Part shown: piece after piece, positions 29,879-39,149 of the stretch
How the letters are laid out: every line of letters starts with the position of its first letter
How positions within the stretch are numbered: position 1 is the first letter of the stretch
Assembly (NCBI GenBank): GCA_964392665.1
Contig: CAYMQB010000025.1
Coordinates: 1 to 39,535, forward strand
Length of the DNA: 39,535 bases
Source: CAYMQB01 sp964392665
GTDB taxonomy: Bacteria > Hydrothermota > E44-bin80
Reading direction: 5' to 3'
Notes under the pieces: generated by a model
Database searches by the model: none
What the model was told of the DNA's origin: nothing
What the model saw: only the letters and a program-made list of their open reading frames with translations
Position numbers and translations under genes: made by a program

Positions 29879-32800
29879 ATGAAACGGGTTCTTTTTGCAG
29901 CAGTTATTATGTTTATCTTATGCATGTCGGTTTTTGGGGTCGAAGAAAAACCCCTTTTGATTTTTAATGACGCCCACTCAACAGCAGAATTGCAGAAAGG
30001 GGTATTGAAAATTAGGATTTCCATTTCCAAAAAGATGTGGGCAAGCCTGAGCGGAACGATTACGGCAGAGGTAATAGATGCAAATGACAATGTGTTGCTG
30101 TCAGAAGACAGGAGTATTCGATTTTTTAGAAGAACGATCAGCAATATATTTGAGTTCGAGACGGAAATTACAAAGGATGAGCTTTTTTCGGATAGATTGA
30201 GAATAACATTCGAAAGCAAGAAAAAGAAGGAATCTCATGTAATCGCATTTTCACAGTTGATGGATAGACTCGAGCTAATTGTTTTGGGGCAAAATAGTCT
30301 ATTGAGCGGAAGCAAAGCGTCTCTGAGAGTTGCGGTGTTGAACTACAAGGGTAGGCAGCCACTTAAAGGGGTGCTTGTTAAAATTGCTATGAAGACAGGT
30401 GAATTGTCGAAAAGGCTTTTCGCAGCGAGAACAAGTGCGCTTGGCAGTGTCGACGCAATTTTCACGATTCCGGAAATAAAGGGTGATAATGCAAAATTAG
30501 AGATTTCAGCAGAGTCATCTATTGGTAACGAGAAGTTAGAATATGGTATTTCGCTGAAAAAGATTTACAACATTTATCTTGTGACAGATAAGCCTGTTTA
30601 CCAGCCAGGGCAGGTGATTCACATAAGAAGTTTGACTCTCAAAAAACCTTCGCTGAAAGCCGCTTCGGGACTTCCCATAATTGTTTCCGTTGAGGACTCA
30701 AAAGGTAACAAGGTTTTCAAGAAATCAATGGATACGGACAAATTCGGTATTGCTTCTGTTGATTTTCAGTTGGCTAACGAGATCAATATGGGAAATTACA
30801 GAATAAAGGCGGAAATTGAAAATGCAAATGTCGAAAAGACTGTAAACATTAAAAGGTATGTTCTCCCAAAATTCAAAATAACACTAAAGACGAACAAAGA
30901 TTACTACCTGCCAAAAGACGAATTTTCGGGAGACTTAAAAGTAAAATACTTCTTTGGAAAACCGGTAAGTAACGGAAGAGTGAAGATAACATTGAGTAAA
31001 TTCGATGTTGGATTTGAAGCATTTCAGGAAATTAAAGGCGAAACTGACAGTAACGGAAATTATCATTTTGATGTCAAATTACCTGGCCATTTCGTTGGGA
31101 CTCCGCTTGAACAGGGGAAAGCTTTCATAAAGGTCGATGTGGAAGTTACGGATAAGGCTGAACACAAAGAGAAATTGATTGACAAGAGAATCGTTGCGAA
31201 AAATGATATCAATATTGTGCTTATACCCGAAAGCGGAAAACTTGTTCCCGGGCTTGAGAATACTCTTTTTGTAATGACAACCTATGCAAATGGGACTCCT
31301 GCAAAAACAGAAGTTACTTTAAAGAGCGATAAACTTAACCTGAAAGGGAGAACGGATGATTCGGGAATTGTGGAAATGAAGATAACACCAGAAAAGCAAG
31401 ATGGCATTAACCTGAATGCGCAGGCGACAGATGAGAAGGGTGCTACTGGTGAGAGCAGCGTATATTTCTCTTACGATAGTAAACTTTCGCACATTTTGCT
31501 GAGAACGGACAGGGGACTTTACAAGGTTGGTCAAACAATGAAACTTACAATTTTCTCCACGAAAAAGAAAGGTGTTGTTTACCTTGACATTATCAGGGAT
31601 AAACAAACCATTCTGACAAAGACGGTGGAAATCAGAAAAGGTGTCGGCAGGATTGCATTGCCTCTTTCTGCGGATGTTAGTGGGAGCATCTGGTTGCATT
31701 CATATACTGTTGCAGGGGGAGAAGAGATAATGAGGGATACAAAGGTTGTATACGTGAATCCTGCCAATGATCTCTCTATTTCTATTGTTCCCGATAAGAG
31801 GATTTATAAACCCGGTGAAGATGGAACATTGAAGTTTTATGTAAAAGATGTAAAGGGACATAGAGTGATATCTGCTCTGGGTATAAGCATTGTGGATGAA
31901 AGTGTTTTTGCCTTGAGTGAAATGCAACCGGGACTTGAAAAGGTCTATTTTACCCTTGAAAAAGAACTAATGGAGCCGAAATATGAGATACACTACCTTT
32001 CCCCAAGAGAGATAGTAAGGATAGATACCAAGATAGAAGTGGAAAAGAGAAAGGAAAAAGCTGCGAAGGTTCTCTTTGCTTCTCTTTCAGAACTTTCACC
32101 TTTCAATGTACGAAAGGATAATACAAAAGAGTTAGATAGCAATATACACAATATGTATTCGTCGAGGATTTGGAACGATCTTTCGAAAGTTCGGAATGTT
32201 GTTTATAAATTTTATAACGAAGAGAAGCGTTATCCAGATAAAAAGGAAGGATTGGAAATACTTGTCAGAAAGGGTTTTGCAACAGAGAAAGATATAGTAG
32301 ACCCCTGGGATACTCCTTATGAAGTAGTAACGAGTGGTAATGACCTTTCTTATTTTGGTATTTTGAGTTATGGACCGGATAAAAAGAAAGATACGGGAGA
32401 TGATATTAATACAGAAATGTATCGAAGGAGTTGGGGATGGAACAAGGAAGGGTTTATGCTTGACGAAATGGAAGTTGCCGGAGGTCGTGGAGAGGTATTC
32501 GCAAAAAAAGCGGCTTTACCTGCTTCAGCAAGCGCCGATGCGACCAAACCGGAAATCTCCGCTGGTAAAGCAGGAGGAAGCAAGGAACCGAGGGTAAGGG
32601 AATATTTCCCTGAGACATTTATTTTTGAACCTGCGCTAATCACAAATAAGCAAGGGGTCGCAACTCTTCCCCTTAAATGGCCCGATTCCATAACGGAATG
32701 GAGAATAACAACCACAGCATCTTCAATACTGGGACAACTGGGAAGCAGCACAAAAGGAATGAAGGTATTTCAGGATTTCTTTGCTGATATCGATCTTCCT

Positions 32801-34690
32801 GTGGCATTAACGCAAAACGATGTTGTTTCTGTGCCCGTTGCTCTATATAATTACATTAAGGGTGTGCAGCAAATAAAACTGACCCTTAAGCAGGAGGAAT
32901 GGTTTGAACTTCTCGATAGCGGGGAGAAGTCGATTTCTCTCAAGGAAAATGAGGTTTCGGTCATTTACTTCAGATTGCGTGCAAAGCAAATTGGAAAACA
33001 CAGTTTCACCGTAAAGGCAATAGGTAATGAGATGAGTGATGCAATCAAAAGAGACATAGAGATTGTGCCGGATGGCAAGAAATTCGAAGAAGTTGTGAGC
33101 GATAGACTTGCAGGAAAGGTTACGCATACGGTTTACATTCCTGAAAAATCGGTTGATGGTTCCGGAAAGATTTTCGTAAGGCTCTTTCCAGGTATGCTTA
33201 GTCAGGTGGTCGAAGGTATGGAATCTATGTTGGGAATGCCATATGGCTGCTTTGAGCAGACTTCGTCGGTAACATATCCCAATATTCTGGTGCTGGATTA
33301 TCTGAGGGGGATAAAAAAAATTACCCCCGAGATTGAAATGAAGGCAGAGCAATATATAAACGTTGGTTATCAGAGATTGGTTTCCTATGAAGTGCAGGGT
33401 GGAGGTTTCGAGTGGTTCGGAAATGCTCCAGCAAACAGACTCCTTAGTGCATACGGGCTTATGGAATTTTACGATATGGGCAAAGTCTTTGAAACAGACC
33501 CCAACATAGTCACAAGAACGCAGAGATGGCTTATTAACCAGCAGAATAAAGATGGTTCTTGGTCGCCGGATGAAAATTACTGCCATATGGATACCTGGCG
33601 CAGGATTATCAAAAATCGAACACTGCCTACTGCTTACATTTTATGGTCGCTTTCAGAAACAGGATACAAGGGCAAAGAATTAGAAAAGGCTGCTCGGTAT
33701 ATCGAGGACAATCTTGGCAAGGATGAGGATGCTTACATACTATCGATATGCGCAAATGCTTTTGTTTCTTATGATGCGGAAGGCAAAACTACCCAGAGAA
33801 TAATCAAACAGCTTATTAACAAAAAGACAGAGGAGAAAGATGTTATTTACTGGGAATCCGGAATACCAACGTTTACCTATGCAAAGGGAAAGGGAGCAGA
33901 CATAGAAGCAACAGCACTTGCAACCTATGCGCTGATAAAATATAACCAACATCCAAATATTACTAACAAGGCGATATCCTATCTTGTGAAATCGAAGTAC
34001 CCAGGTTCCACATGGGGTTCCACGCAGGCAACTTTTCTTGCTCTTAAATGCTTGTTGGCATCCCTTAAAGGAAGTACGGAAAATGTCAATGCAACCGTCA
34101 AGATTTATGTAAACGGAAAACCTTCAGAATCCATTAAGCTGAATAAGAATAATGCCGACCTTATGTTCCTTGTTGACCTGTCTGGCGAAACGAGAAAAGG
34201 CAATAACGATGTGACAGTTACAATTTCTGGCAAAGGAAGTCCTATGTATGAAATTGCATCCAGATACTATATGCCATGGGGAATTGTTAAGCCTGAAAGG
34301 AAAAGCGACATTCTTTCGATAGATGTCAAGTATGACAAAACCGAACTCGAGCAGAACGACATTGTCACCTGTGATGTAAATGTCAAAAACAACATTATGG
34401 AATCTGCTAATATGGTAATCGTTGATCTTGGTATCCCCCCCGGATTCTCTGTACAGACGGAAGACCTTAAGAAGTTAGTTGGAAAGGATATTAAGAAATA
34501 CAACATAACAGCAAGACAGATAATACTTTACATTGAAAGAATAGATTCCGGACATCCTCTTAGCTTCTCGTATAATCTCAAGGCGAAATTCCCTATTAAG
34601 GCAAAAACACCGACGTCGAAAGTCTATAAATACTATGAGCCTGAAGTGGAGACTGTAGCAAAGCCGGTTGAAATTGAGGTAAAAGGATAA
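29879..34690 (+). CDS. Alpha-2-macroglobulin family protein with an inserted GspG-like segment
   Basis: This 1603-residue secreted protein has a signal peptide (about 1-20) but no lipobox. Macroglobulin domains run to about 745; the MG2-type motif TDKPVYQPGQVIHIRS is near residue 238. Residues about 760-845 resemble the C-terminal domain of the type II pseudopilin GspG (KRYPDKKEGLEIL, DPWDTPYEVV, YGPDKKKDTGDDI). A low-complexity Ala/Ser/Lys linker (about 870-905) leads to the A2M domain, and then the thioester GCFEQ (Cys1124, Gln1127) in the all-helical domain. The C-terminal 115 residues look like the receptor-binding domain. The family traps proteases; bacterial forms are thought to protect the periplasm. 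AAAGGAGG precedes the ATG. The usual partner PbpC is absent here. Confidence 0.93.
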   Translation: MKRVLFAAVIMFILCMSVFGVEEKPLLIFNDAHSTAELQKGVLKIRISISKKMWASLSGTITAEVIDANDNVLLSEDRSIRFFRRTISNIFEFETEITKDELFSDRLRITFESKKKKESHVIAFSQLMDRLELIVLGQNSLLSGSKASLRVAVLNYKGRQPLKGVLVKIAMKTGELSKRLFAARTSALGSVDAIFTIPEIKGDNAKLEISAESSIGNEKLEYGISLKKIYNIYLVTDKPVYQPGQVIHIRSLTLKKPSLKAASGLPIIVSVEDSKGNKVFKKSMDTDKFGIASVDFQLANEINMGNYRIKAEIENANVEKTVNIKRYVLPKFKITLKTNKDYYLPKDEFSGDLKVKYFFGKPVSNGRVKITLSKFDVGFEAFQEIKGETDSNGNYHFDVKLPGHFVGTPLEQGKAFIKVDVEVTDKAEHKEKLIDKRIVAKNDINIVLIPESGKLVPGLENTLFVMTTYANGTPAKTEVTLKSDKLNLKGRTDDSGIVEMKITPEKQDGINLNAQATDEKGATGESSVYFSYDSKLSHILLRTDRGLYKVGQTMKLTIFSTKKKGVVYLDIIRDKQTILTKTVEIRKGVGRIALPLSADVSGSIWLHSYTVAGGEEIMRDTKVVYVNPANDLSISIVPDKRIYKPGEDGTLKFYVKDVKGHRVISALGISIVDESVFALSEMQPGLEKVYFTLEKELMEPKYEIHYLSPREIVRIDTKIEVEKRKEKAAKVLFASLSELSPFNVRKDNTKELDSNIHNMYSSRIWNDLSKVRNVVYKFYNEEKRYPDKKEGLEILVRKGFATEKDIVDPWDTPYEVVTSGNDLSYFGILSYGPDKKKDTGDDINTEMYRRSWGWNKEGFMLDEMEVAGGRGEVFAKKAALPASASADATKPEISAGKAGGSKEPRVREYFPETFIFEPALITNKQGVATLPLKWPDSITEWRITTTASSILGQLGSSTKGMKVFQDFFADIDLPVALTQNDVVSVPVALYNYIKGVQQIKLTLKQEEWFELLDSGEKSISLKENEVSVIYFRLRAKQIGKHSFTVKAIGNEMSDAIKRDIEIVPDGKKFEEVVSDRLAGKVTHTVYIPEKSVDGSGKIFVRLFPGMLSQVVEGMESMLGMPYGCFEQTSSVTYPNILVLDYLRGIKKITPEIEMKAEQYINVGYQRLVSYEVQGGGFEWFGNAPANRLLSAYGLMEFYDMGKVFETDPNIVTRTQRWLINQQNKDGSWSPDENYCHMDTWRRIIKNRTLPTAYILWSLSETGYKGKELEKAARYIEDNLGKDEDAYILSICANAFVSYDAEGKTTQRIIKQLINKKTEEKDVIYWESGIPTFTYAKGKGADIEATALATYALIKYNQHPNITNKAISYLVKSKYPGSTWGSTQATFLALKCLLASLKGSTENVNATVKIYVNGKPSESIKLNKNNADLMFLVDLSGETRKGNNDVTVTISGKGSPMYEIASRYYMPWGIVKPERKSDILSIDVKYDKTELEQNDIVTCDVNVKNNIMESANMVIVDLGIPPGFSVQTEDLKKLVGKDIKKYNITARQIILYIERIDSGHPLSFSYNLKAKFPIKAKTPTSKVYKYYEPEVETVAKPVEIEVKG

Positions 34691-34703
34691 GTATCTAATC
34701 GGA

Positions 34704-34730
34704 GGAGCGTCGATTGACGCTCCTTTATAT
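34704..34730 (+). terminator. Rho-independent terminator after the alpha-2-macroglobulin gene
   Basis: A perfect 8-bp stem GGAGCGTC / GACGCTCC with a GATT loop, followed by TTTATAT, 14 bases after the stop codon. Confidence 0.85.
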
Positions 34731-34796
34731 GTGAAGCAATACCCTTAAAAATTCTCATGTAACCCCCAATTGTTATTCATGGTTATTGTTACAAAG

Positions 34797-34827
34797 ATTG
34801 TCATACCTGCGAAAGCAGGTATCTACG
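34797..34827. repeat. VIPAKAGI-type palindromic dispersed repeat
   Basis: The core is an 8-bp perfect hairpin, ATACCTGC-GAAA-GCAGGTAT (34803-34822), preceded by GTC. This is the AT-rich form of the widespread GTCATTCCCGCGAAAGCGGGAAT element, which reads VIPAKAGI in one frame. The following 50 bases, with ATCCCGTGCTTGACA, fit the longer version of the element. An open frame over it is not a gene. Confidence 0.75.
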
Positions 34828-34911
34828 GTGAATTTCCGCTGGAGTTTATCCCGTGCTTGACACTGGGCGGGAGAAACAATGAGAGAGAGGAAATCACTCT
34901 GGAAAAATATC

Positions 34912-34939
34912 TTGACATAGATGTTCTTTTTGATATAAT
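34912..34939 (+). promoter_or_regulatory. Strong sigma70-type promoter of the MrfA-like helicase gene
   Basis: Perfect TTGACA (34912-34917), a 16-base spacer and perfect TATAAT (34934-34939) with TGA just before the -10 (extended -10). Transcription should begin near 34946. Confidence 0.85.
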
Positions 34940-34945
34940 GTTTTT

Positions 34946-34981
34946 ATGGTAAGGCTAATGCCAAAAGAAACATCAACATAA
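34946..34981 (+). CDS. Possible 11-codon leader ORF before the helicase gene
   Basis: ATG at 34946 lies at or next to the predicted transcription start and opens MVRLMPKETST, ending in TAA at 34979-34981, three bases before the helicase ATG and in the same frame. A second in-frame ATG at 34958 follows TAAGG. The helicase ATG itself has no Shine-Dalgarno sequence, so translation of this leader could deliver ribosomes to it. It may equally be chance. Confidence 0.25.
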   Translation: MVRLMPKETST

Positions 34982-34984
34982 GTA

Positions 34985-37327
34985 ATGAATATGGGAAAAT
35001 ACACTGAAATAGACAGTTTTGTGAATATTTTGTCAAATGACCCGAAACTGCAGAAACGGGTGTCTCATATTGAAATAATTAGAGAAAAGAAACCCGAATT
35101 TAGTGATTTTCCATCCGACCTGGATGAGAAACTTGTCAAAGTTTTAAGGAAATCCGGGATAGAAGAGTTGTACAGCCACCAAATCAAAGCATATTCGTTA
35201 CTAAAACAGGGGAAAAACATAGTAATTGCTACACCAACTGCATCGGGAAAAACTTTGTGTTATAATATCCCTGTCATTAATTCAATACTTAAGAATGAAA
35301 GCACACGAGCCTTGTACCTTTTTCCGACGAAAGCACTTTCATATGACCAACTTGAAAGTCTTGGTAATATGCTTGAAAGTTTGAAAGAGGAAAATATTAA
35401 TTCTTTTACCTATGATGGCGATACACCTAAAGATATTCGGAAGACGATTAGAGAAAAGTCGAAAATTGTTCTTTCGAATCCCGATATGCTTCACAAGGCA
35501 ATACTACCTCATCATACTAAATGGAGTAGTTTGTTTTTTAACTTAAAATTCGTTGTAATAGACGAGTTACACAATTATAGAGGGGTTTTTGGCAGCAATG
35601 TTGCCAATGTCATCAGAAGGCTTAAAAGAGTTTCGAAGCATTATGGTTCTGAGCCCCTGTTTATCCTCTCTTCGGCGACCATTGCAAATCCAAAAGAACT
35701 CGCAGAAAGACTAACGGAAGAGAAGGTCGAGTTGATAGATGAAAGCGGTGCTCCCCAGGGAAAAAAGTTTTTTGTTCTGTGGAATCCTCCAGTGGTTGAC
35801 AGAGCGCTGGGAATAAGAAAAAATTACATTCAGGAAGCGCAGTTTGCCACAGAGAAGTTGCTGGATGAAAATATTCAGATAATTCTTTTTGCAAGAAGCA
35901 GGCTCAATGTTGAGATATTAACATCCCGCCTGAGGGAGAAGTATGAGAGAAATCCAAAAATGTTGGGAAAAATAAGAGGATACAGAGGAGGATACCTGCC
36001 GAATGAAAGAAGGGAAATCGAGAAAGACTTAAGAACTGGGGAAGCAAGAGTTGTTGTTAGCACGAATGCCCTTGAACTTGGAATTGACATTGGTTCTCTT
36101 GATGCTGCTGTTATTGCAGGTTATCCTGGCTCAATTGCCAGCACCTGGCAGCAAGCCGGAAGAGCGGGCAGAAAAGAAAAATCCTCTATAGCAATACTTG
36201 TTGCAAGTTCGTCACCCATCGACCAATTCCTTGTAAATCACCACAATTATATTTTTGGAAAATCTCCCGAAAAAGGACTGATAAATCCAGATAATCTTCT
36301 AATTCTTCTTGCCCACATAAAATGCGCAGCATTTGAACTCCCGTTCCGTGATGGCGAGCATTTTGGTGAAGAACCGCTCGAGGAACTACTCTCTTACCTG
36401 GAAGAAAAGGGTGTTCTTTACAAAAGTGAGGGACAATGGTTCTGGACCGAAGACTCATATCCTGCTGACACTTTCGGTTTGAGGAATATTCCCAGCGATA
36501 ATTTTGTCGTAGTTGATAGAAGTGAGGGTAAGGCACAGAGCATTGGCGAAGTGGATTATTCATCTGCACCGATGTTATTACACGATAGGGCAATTTACAT
36601 TCACGGTGGAGAACAATTCCACGTTGATAATTTGGATTTCAAGGAACGCAAGGCTTATGTTAGAAAAGTTTCGGTAAACTACTATACCGATGCGATCGAA
36701 TATACAAAGGTCAAAGTTATCAACGATTTTGACACAAAAATTGAAGCGAGCTGGGGAGAGGTTAGCGTAACAAAAAGGGTTGTGGGATATAAAAAGGTAA
36801 AACTCACGACATTTGAAAATATCGGTTTTGGAGATGTTAATCTTCCAGAAAACGAAATGCATACAACCTGTTATTGGTTTACTCTAAACAAGGAAAAACT
36901 CGAGGATCTGGGATTCAGTGATGAAGCAATAATTTACGGTCTATATGGAATTGCTCATATTATTGGGAATATTGCCCCTCTTTTTTTGCTTTGTTCAAGA
37001 ATGGATATCGGTGTTCATATTGGGGATAGGGAGGGTGTATGGTCAAGTGAAGGCGAGTTAAGGAAGAAGGATGCAGAAATGATGGATGAACTCAAGAAAA
37101 GACTCTTCTCTCCAACAGTGTTTGTATACGAGAATTATCCTGGTGGTGTGGGTTTTGCATACGAACTTTTCGGTATTCATCCGGAACCGCTTAAAAAGGC
37201 TAAGGATGAGATTGTTAACTGCCCCTGCATTGGTGGGTGTCCATCGTGCGTTGGACCTTCACTTAAAATCGACATAAATGTGAAGGAAGTTTCATTACAG
37301 ATTCTTAACACAATATTAAAAGGGTAA
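34985..37327 (+). CDS. mrfA: MrfA-like DEAD/DEAH-box helicase with a C-terminal zinc-binding domain
   Basis: This 780-residue superfamily 2 helicase has Walker A ATPTASGKT (82-90), motif II DELH (193-196), motif III SSATI, and motifs V and VI in VSTNALELGIDI and QQAGRAGRK. The C-terminus is a DUF1998/MrfA-type domain with Cys746, Cys748, Cys752 and Cys755 (CxCx3CxxC). Bacillus subtilis MrfA (YprA) works with the exonuclease MrfB in repair of mitomycin adducts; MrfB is not in the window. ATGs at 34985 and 34991 both lack a ribosome binding site. Related Hrq1/YprA-type helicases are the alternative assignment. Confidence 0.85.
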   Translation: MNMGKYTEIDSFVNILSNDPKLQKRVSHIEIIREKKPEFSDFPSDLDEKLVKVLRKSGIEELYSHQIKAYSLLKQGKNIVIATPTASGKTLCYNIPVINSILKNESTRALYLFPTKALSYDQLESLGNMLESLKEENINSFTYDGDTPKDIRKTIREKSKIVLSNPDMLHKAILPHHTKWSSLFFNLKFVVIDELHNYRGVFGSNVANVIRRLKRVSKHYGSEPLFILSSATIANPKELAERLTEEKVELIDESGAPQGKKFFVLWNPPVVDRALGIRKNYIQEAQFATEKLLDENIQIILFARSRLNVEILTSRLREKYERNPKMLGKIRGYRGGYLPNERREIEKDLRTGEARVVVSTNALELGIDIGSLDAAVIAGYPGSIASTWQQAGRAGRKEKSSIAILVASSSPIDQFLVNHHNYIFGKSPEKGLINPDNLLILLAHIKCAAFELPFRDGEHFGEEPLEELLSYLEEKGVLYKSEGQWFWTEDSYPADTFGLRNIPSDNFVVVDRSEGKAQSIGEVDYSSAPMLLHDRAIYIHGGEQFHVDNLDFKERKAYVRKVSVNYYTDAIEYTKVKVINDFDTKIEASWGEVSVTKRVVGYKKVKLTTFENIGFGDVNLPENEMHTTCYWFTLNKEKLEDLGFSDEAIIYGLYGIAHIIGNIAPLFLLCSRMDIGVHIGDREGVWSSEGELRKKDAEMMDELKKRLFSPTVFVYENYPGGVGFAYELFGIHPEPLKKAKDEIVNCPCIGGCPSCVGPSLKIDINVKEVSLQILNTILKG

Positions 37328-37357
37328 CGAAAAAATGTAAGAAGAAAGGAACTTGCG

Positions 37358-39121
37358 ATGAATGAAAAAGATGAAATATCTGCGGAATTAATCACGTTCC
37401 CTGAATTAGTGAGGAGAAATGCCGAAAAGTACGGTGAAAGGATTACTTTCCAGATGAGGAGAGATGGCATTTTTGAGACATTCACTTACAAAAAAGTTTA
37501 CGAGATGGTAAGGTCAATAGCGACAGCACTTATATCCATTGGAGTTCGAAAAGGTGAGAGAGCTGGTGTTATTAGTGAGAATCGACCTGAGTGGCCCATA
37601 AGTTATTTATCGATTGTTTATGCAGGAGGAACCATTGTCCCCATTGACCCGCAACTTAAGCATAAGGAAATTGGGCACATTTTAAACTTATCCGGGACGA
37701 AAGTCGTTTTCTCAAGCAAGAAGTATCTTCCTGTTCTACAGGAGTGCAGGGAAAACATGGGATTGCCCGAAACAATAATACTTATGGGAAAATCCTATTC
37801 GAAAGAATTTGTTGTGATGGATGACTTTATTAAGAAAGGGCAAGAGCTTTTGAGTAAAGGTTCATTTGTTCCCGAGGATAGTGAAAAAGGTATTGATGAT
37901 TTACTGGCCATCATCTTTACATCTGGAACAACCGGAAAATCAAAAGGGGTTATGTTAACTCAAAGGAATGTTATGTTCGATGCAATAGCATCCAGCAAAG
38001 TAATCAAGGTTATCGAGGGTGACAATTTTATGTCCGTTCTTCCTTTACATCACACATTTGAAGCTACAGCTGGTTTTATTCTTCCTTTCTACAAGGGTGC
38101 TATGATAACATACGCACGCAGTCTTAAATCGAGGGAAATTATTGAAGATATAGAGGACTCTGTAGCGACAATCTTGCTTGGAGTTCCGTTGCTTTTCGAA
38201 AAAATGCTCAAAGGTTTGCATAAGGGAATTTCTGAACAAAAAGGAATTATCAGAGTATTAGTTGGGACAAATCTTGCAATAGTTCGTGGATTGAAAAAGC
38301 TGTTCAAGGTGGATGTAGGACATACACTTTTTAGTAGTGTGAGAAACAAAGCAGGACTTGGCTCGTTACGATTGCTCGTTGCAGGTGGAGCCGCATTGCC
38401 CTTGTGGGTTTCAAAGGGATTTAAGGAGCTGGGATTTAAGATTATTCAAGGGTATGGTTTGACAGAGACATCACCTGTGACGAATGTAAATCCCTTAAAC
38501 AAAGTCAAACCTGTTTCAATTGGCCCGCCAATCCCTGGAATAGAAGTTAGAATTGCAGATCCCGATAAGATGGGTATCGGGGAGATTACGGTTAAAGGTC
38601 CAATAGTTATGAAGGGCTACTACAGGGATGAGGAAGAAACAAATAAGGTTAAGAGAGGTGGTTGGCTTTACACCGGTGATTATGGCAGGACAGATGATGA
38701 TAATTATTTCTATGTGACGGGACGGAAAAAAAGCGTAATTGTTTCGCATGCCGGAAAAAATATTTATCCCGAAGAGATTGAGGGTGAACTTCTTACAAGT
38801 GATTTCATTGAAGAAGTGTTGGTGATTGGAAGAATTAATTCGACAACAAAAAGAGAAGAAGTTCACGCAATTATATACCCAAATTGGGAGGAACTTGACA
38901 GATTCACAGAACAAAAGGGGATTGAACAAACAGGAAAATGGGTGGAGGGATTTTTTACAGAGGAGATAGCGAAACATTGTAAAGACCTTGCCGATTATAA
39001 AAGAGTGAAATCTTTTTCCATAAGGGAAGAAGAATTTCCCAAAACGACAACAAGAAAAATCAAAAGATTTCTGTTTCAAGGAGATGCAATAAAAACCCGT
39101 AAAACCCCGGAGTCAGACTAA
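37358..39121 (+). CDS. AMP-dependent long-chain acyl-CoA ligase
   Basis: This 587-residue adenylate-forming enzyme activates a fatty acid to its acyl-CoA through an acyl-adenylate. The P-loop is FTSGTTGKSKGV (187-198), and IQGYGLTETSPV, GWLYTGDYGR and a C-terminal Lys-containing TTTRKIKRF segment complete the set. A helical region between 270 and 320 is typical of the FadD/long-chain group. AAAGGA precedes the ATG; the gap to the helicase gene is 30 bases. Chain-length preference is not readable. Confidence 0.92.
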   Translation: MNEKDEISAELITFPELVRRNAEKYGERITFQMRRDGIFETFTYKKVYEMVRSIATALISIGVRKGERAGVISENRPEWPISYLSIVYAGGTIVPIDPQLKHKEIGHILNLSGTKVVFSSKKYLPVLQECRENMGLPETIILMGKSYSKEFVVMDDFIKKGQELLSKGSFVPEDSEKGIDDLLAIIFTSGTTGKSKGVMLTQRNVMFDAIASSKVIKVIEGDNFMSVLPLHHTFEATAGFILPFYKGAMITYARSLKSREIIEDIEDSVATILLGVPLLFEKMLKGLHKGISEQKGIIRVLVGTNLAIVRGLKKLFKVDVGHTLFSSVRNKAGLGSLRLLVAGGAALPLWVSKGFKELGFKIIQGYGLTETSPVTNVNPLNKVKPVSIGPPIPGIEVRIADPDKMGIGEITVKGPIVMKGYYRDEEETNKVKRGGWLYTGDYGRTDDDNYFYVTGRKKSVIVSHAGKNIYPEEIEGELLTSDFIEEVLVIGRINSTTKREEVHAIIYPNWEELDRFTEQKGIEQTGKWVEGFFTEEIAKHCKDLADYKRVKSFSIREEEFPKTTTRKIKRFLFQGDAIKTRKTPESD

Positions 39122-39149
39122 GAAATAAGAAATAGACTGCCTAAACTTC

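Noticed and set aside
32843..33586. A 247-codon frame on the minus strand inside the alpha-2-macroglobulin gene
   Set aside because: It is antisense to the conserved thioester domain, has a residue make-up unlike real proteins here, and has no ribosome binding site.
34770..34952. A 60-codon open frame reading VIPAKAGI
   Set aside because: It is the translation of a dispersed palindromic repeat and runs into the helicase promoter; it has no ribosome binding site.
38516..39079. A 187-codon frame on the minus strand inside the acyl-CoA ligase gene
   Set aside because: It is antisense to conserved ligase motifs, rich in Phe, Cys and His, and has no supporting signals.
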